This document shows, piece by piece, positions 62,870 to 64,000 of a DNA stretch of 64,000 nt. The first letter of the stretch is position 1, and every line of letters begins with the position of its first letter. Source of the DNA: Ga0077555 sp963746315 (GTDB taxonomy: Bacteria; Pseudomonadota; Alphaproteobacteria; Rhizobiales; Hyphomicrobiaceae); NCBI GenBank assembly GCA_963746315.1, contig CAVVAR010000003.1, positions 124,001 to 188,000 of the forward strand, read 5' to 3'. Under the pieces are notes generated by a model. It made no database searches. It was not told the DNA's origin and was given only the letters and a program-made list of their open reading frames with translations. The translations under genes were made by a program, and so were the position numbers.

Positions 62870-64000
62870 TTACTCGGCAGCCGGTTGCGGCGCCGGCGTA
62901 GCTGAGCCTGCGCTCACATCGCGCTGCCGCCCCGCCAGCCGCCGGCTCAGCACATAGAACGCCGGCGTGAAAATAATCCCGAACACGGTCACCCCGATCA
63001 TCCCCGAGAACACAGCCGTGCCGAGCGTCTGTCGCAACTCGGCACCTGCGCCTGTCGCCCAAACCAGTGGCGCGACGCCCAGAATGAAAGCGAGTGACGT
63101 CATGATGATCGGTCGCAACCGCAGCTTCGCCGCCTCGACGGCAGCCGAGAGCCTGTCCTGCCCCTGATCTTCGAGTTGCTTTGCAAACTCGACGATCAGA
63201 ATCGCATTCTTGGCAGCGAGACCGATCAGCACGACGAACCCCACCTGCGTCAGGATGTTGTTGTCCTGCCCTCGCAGAATGACACCCGTGATCGAAGCGA
63301 TCAGGCACATCGGCACGATCAGGATGACGGCGAGCGGTAACGTCAGACTTTCGTACTGCGCCGCCAGAACCAGGAACACGAACACGACAGCGAGCGCGAA
63401 TACGAACAGCGCCGTATCGCCTGCCCTGAGCTGTTGAAAGGCGAGCGTCGTCCACTCGAACGCGAACCCCGGCGGCAACGTCTCCGCCGCCATCCGCTCC
63501 ATCGCCTTGATCGCTTCGCCCTGCGAAACGCCCGGCGCGGGCGCTCCATCGAGCTCGGCCGCTGGATAGAGATTGTAGCGGGGCACGCGATAAGGTCCCG
63601 ACACGTCGCGCAGCGTCGCGAACGATGCCAGCGGCACGGACTCGCCCGCCTGATTGCGAACCCGGATCTTCCAGATGTCGTCGGGCCTGAGCCGGAAGCG
63701 TTCATCGGCCTGCGCGGTCACCCGGAAAGTTCGACCGAGCAGATTGAAGTCGTTGACGTAGGACGACCCTAGATACGTCTGAAGCTCGCGGAACACATCG
63801 GGCAGGCGCACGCCGAGAAGCTGTGCCTTGGTGCGGTCGATGTCGAGAAACACCTGCGGCGTCGATGTCTCGAACAGCGAGAACACGCGGCTGACCTCGG
63901 GCGCTTGCGCGGCCTTCCCCATCATCGCGAAGACCGCACGTTGCAGCTCCTGCGATCCGGCACCGCCACGATCCTCGATCATCATCCGGAATCCGCCGGC
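62870..64000 (-). CDS. RND multidrug efflux permease (HAE1/AcrB-like), C-terminal part
   Basis: At least 376 aa, open to the window end, so the N-terminal two-thirds lies outside. Begins AGGFRMMIEDRGG, then periplasmic porter/TolC-docking sequence (DIDRTKAQLLGVRLPDVFRE), and the last six membrane helices with VFLVLAAQYESLTLPLAVIL, GLAAKNAILIVEFAKQLEDQ and FGIIFTPAFYVLSRRLAGRQ. Inner-membrane drug/proton antiporter of a tripartite pump. Convergent with OsmC (20 nt). Confidence 0.95.
   Translation of the reverse strand, partial: AGGFRMMIEDRGGAGSQELQRAVFAMMGKAAQAPEVSRVFSLFETSTPQVFLDIDRTKAQLLGVRLPDVFRELQTYLGSSYVNDFNLLGRTFRVTAQADERFRLRPDDIWKIRVRNQAGESVPLASFATLRDVSGPYRVPRYNLYPAAELDGAPAPGVSQGEAIKAMERMAAETLPPGFAFEWTTLAFQQLRAGDTALFVFALAVVFVFLVLAAQYESLTLPLAVILIVPMCLIASITGVILRGQDNNILTQVGFVVLIGLAAKNAILIVEFAKQLEDQGQDRLSAAVEAAKLRLRPIIMTSLAFILGVAPLVWATGAGAELRQTLGTAVFSGMIGVTVFGIIFTPAFYVLSRRLAGRQRDVSAGSATPAPQPAAE

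Overview
The window is GC-rich (about 63-65% by eye) chromosomal DNA from an alphaproteobacterium, most likely a member of the Hyphomicrobiales. The evidence is the DUF4167 protein, the prmB and prfA-prmC genes, Tad/Cpa pilus genes, a dnaN-recF-gyrB block without dnaA beside it, a BacA/SbmA-like transporter and a short conserved rhizobial-type hypothetical protein. I see no transposase, phage gene, CRISPR array or rRNA.

Layout. 1-7.8 kb is an exopolysaccharide locus: a Wzc/GumC-like protein with a degenerate P-loop, a WcaJ-type initiating transferase, an O-antigen-ligase-like membrane protein and three glycosyltransferases. 8.1-12.1 kb holds a DsrE protein and a compact operon. That operon has a three-gene nitrile hydratase/thiocyanate hydrolase-like enzyme with a cobalt-type CTLCSC motif and a His-rich alpha-type subunit, a HupE/UreJ metal transporter, an SCP2-like protein and an alpha/beta hydrolase. 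12.2-16.1 kb, on the opposite strand, is the most interesting part. A hotdog-fold hydratase and a thioredoxin-reductase-like flavoprotein, joined by an ATGA overlap, are followed by a gene whose in-frame TGA falls exactly at the U of a GD-U-GSC motif, with a SECIS-like hairpin just downstream. This is a UGSC-family selenoprotein that ordinary gene calling cuts in two. A periplasmic cupin and a conserved Cys-containing protein of unknown function complete the cluster.

16-35 kb is housekeeping: S49 peptidase, two TadE-like pseudopilins, TetR and GST, PrmB, PrfA and PrmC, DUF4167, two RNA methyltransferases, an agmatinase-family hydrolase, PurE-PurK and LeuC-LeuD. 35-41 kb has Tad pilus parts (TadD, a vWA TadG-like protein, CpaC, CpaD) and a PilZ protein. 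41-48 kb carries a PfkB kinase, an F420-type oxidoreductase, a CoA transferase and an acyl-CoA-type catabolic group (SnoaL, DUF6285, APH-like, SDR). 48-53 kb is gyrB, recF and dnaN. 53-64 kb has an MBL hydrolase, a 3-hydroxyisobutyrate dehydrogenase-like protein, a BacA-like transporter, PanE, a polysaccharide deacetylase, tRNA-Gly(TCC), an iron-binding periplasmic protein, Rrf2, DUF2892, OsmC and the C-terminal part of an RND pump.

Quality. Eight apparent single-base indels break seven otherwise well-conserved genes (leuD, cpaC, cpaD, the APH-like gene twice, an SDR, recF, the rrf2 start). Most look like an extra base in or beside a short run, so sequencing or assembly error is more likely than gene decay. 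I give these genes with their reconstructed full extent.
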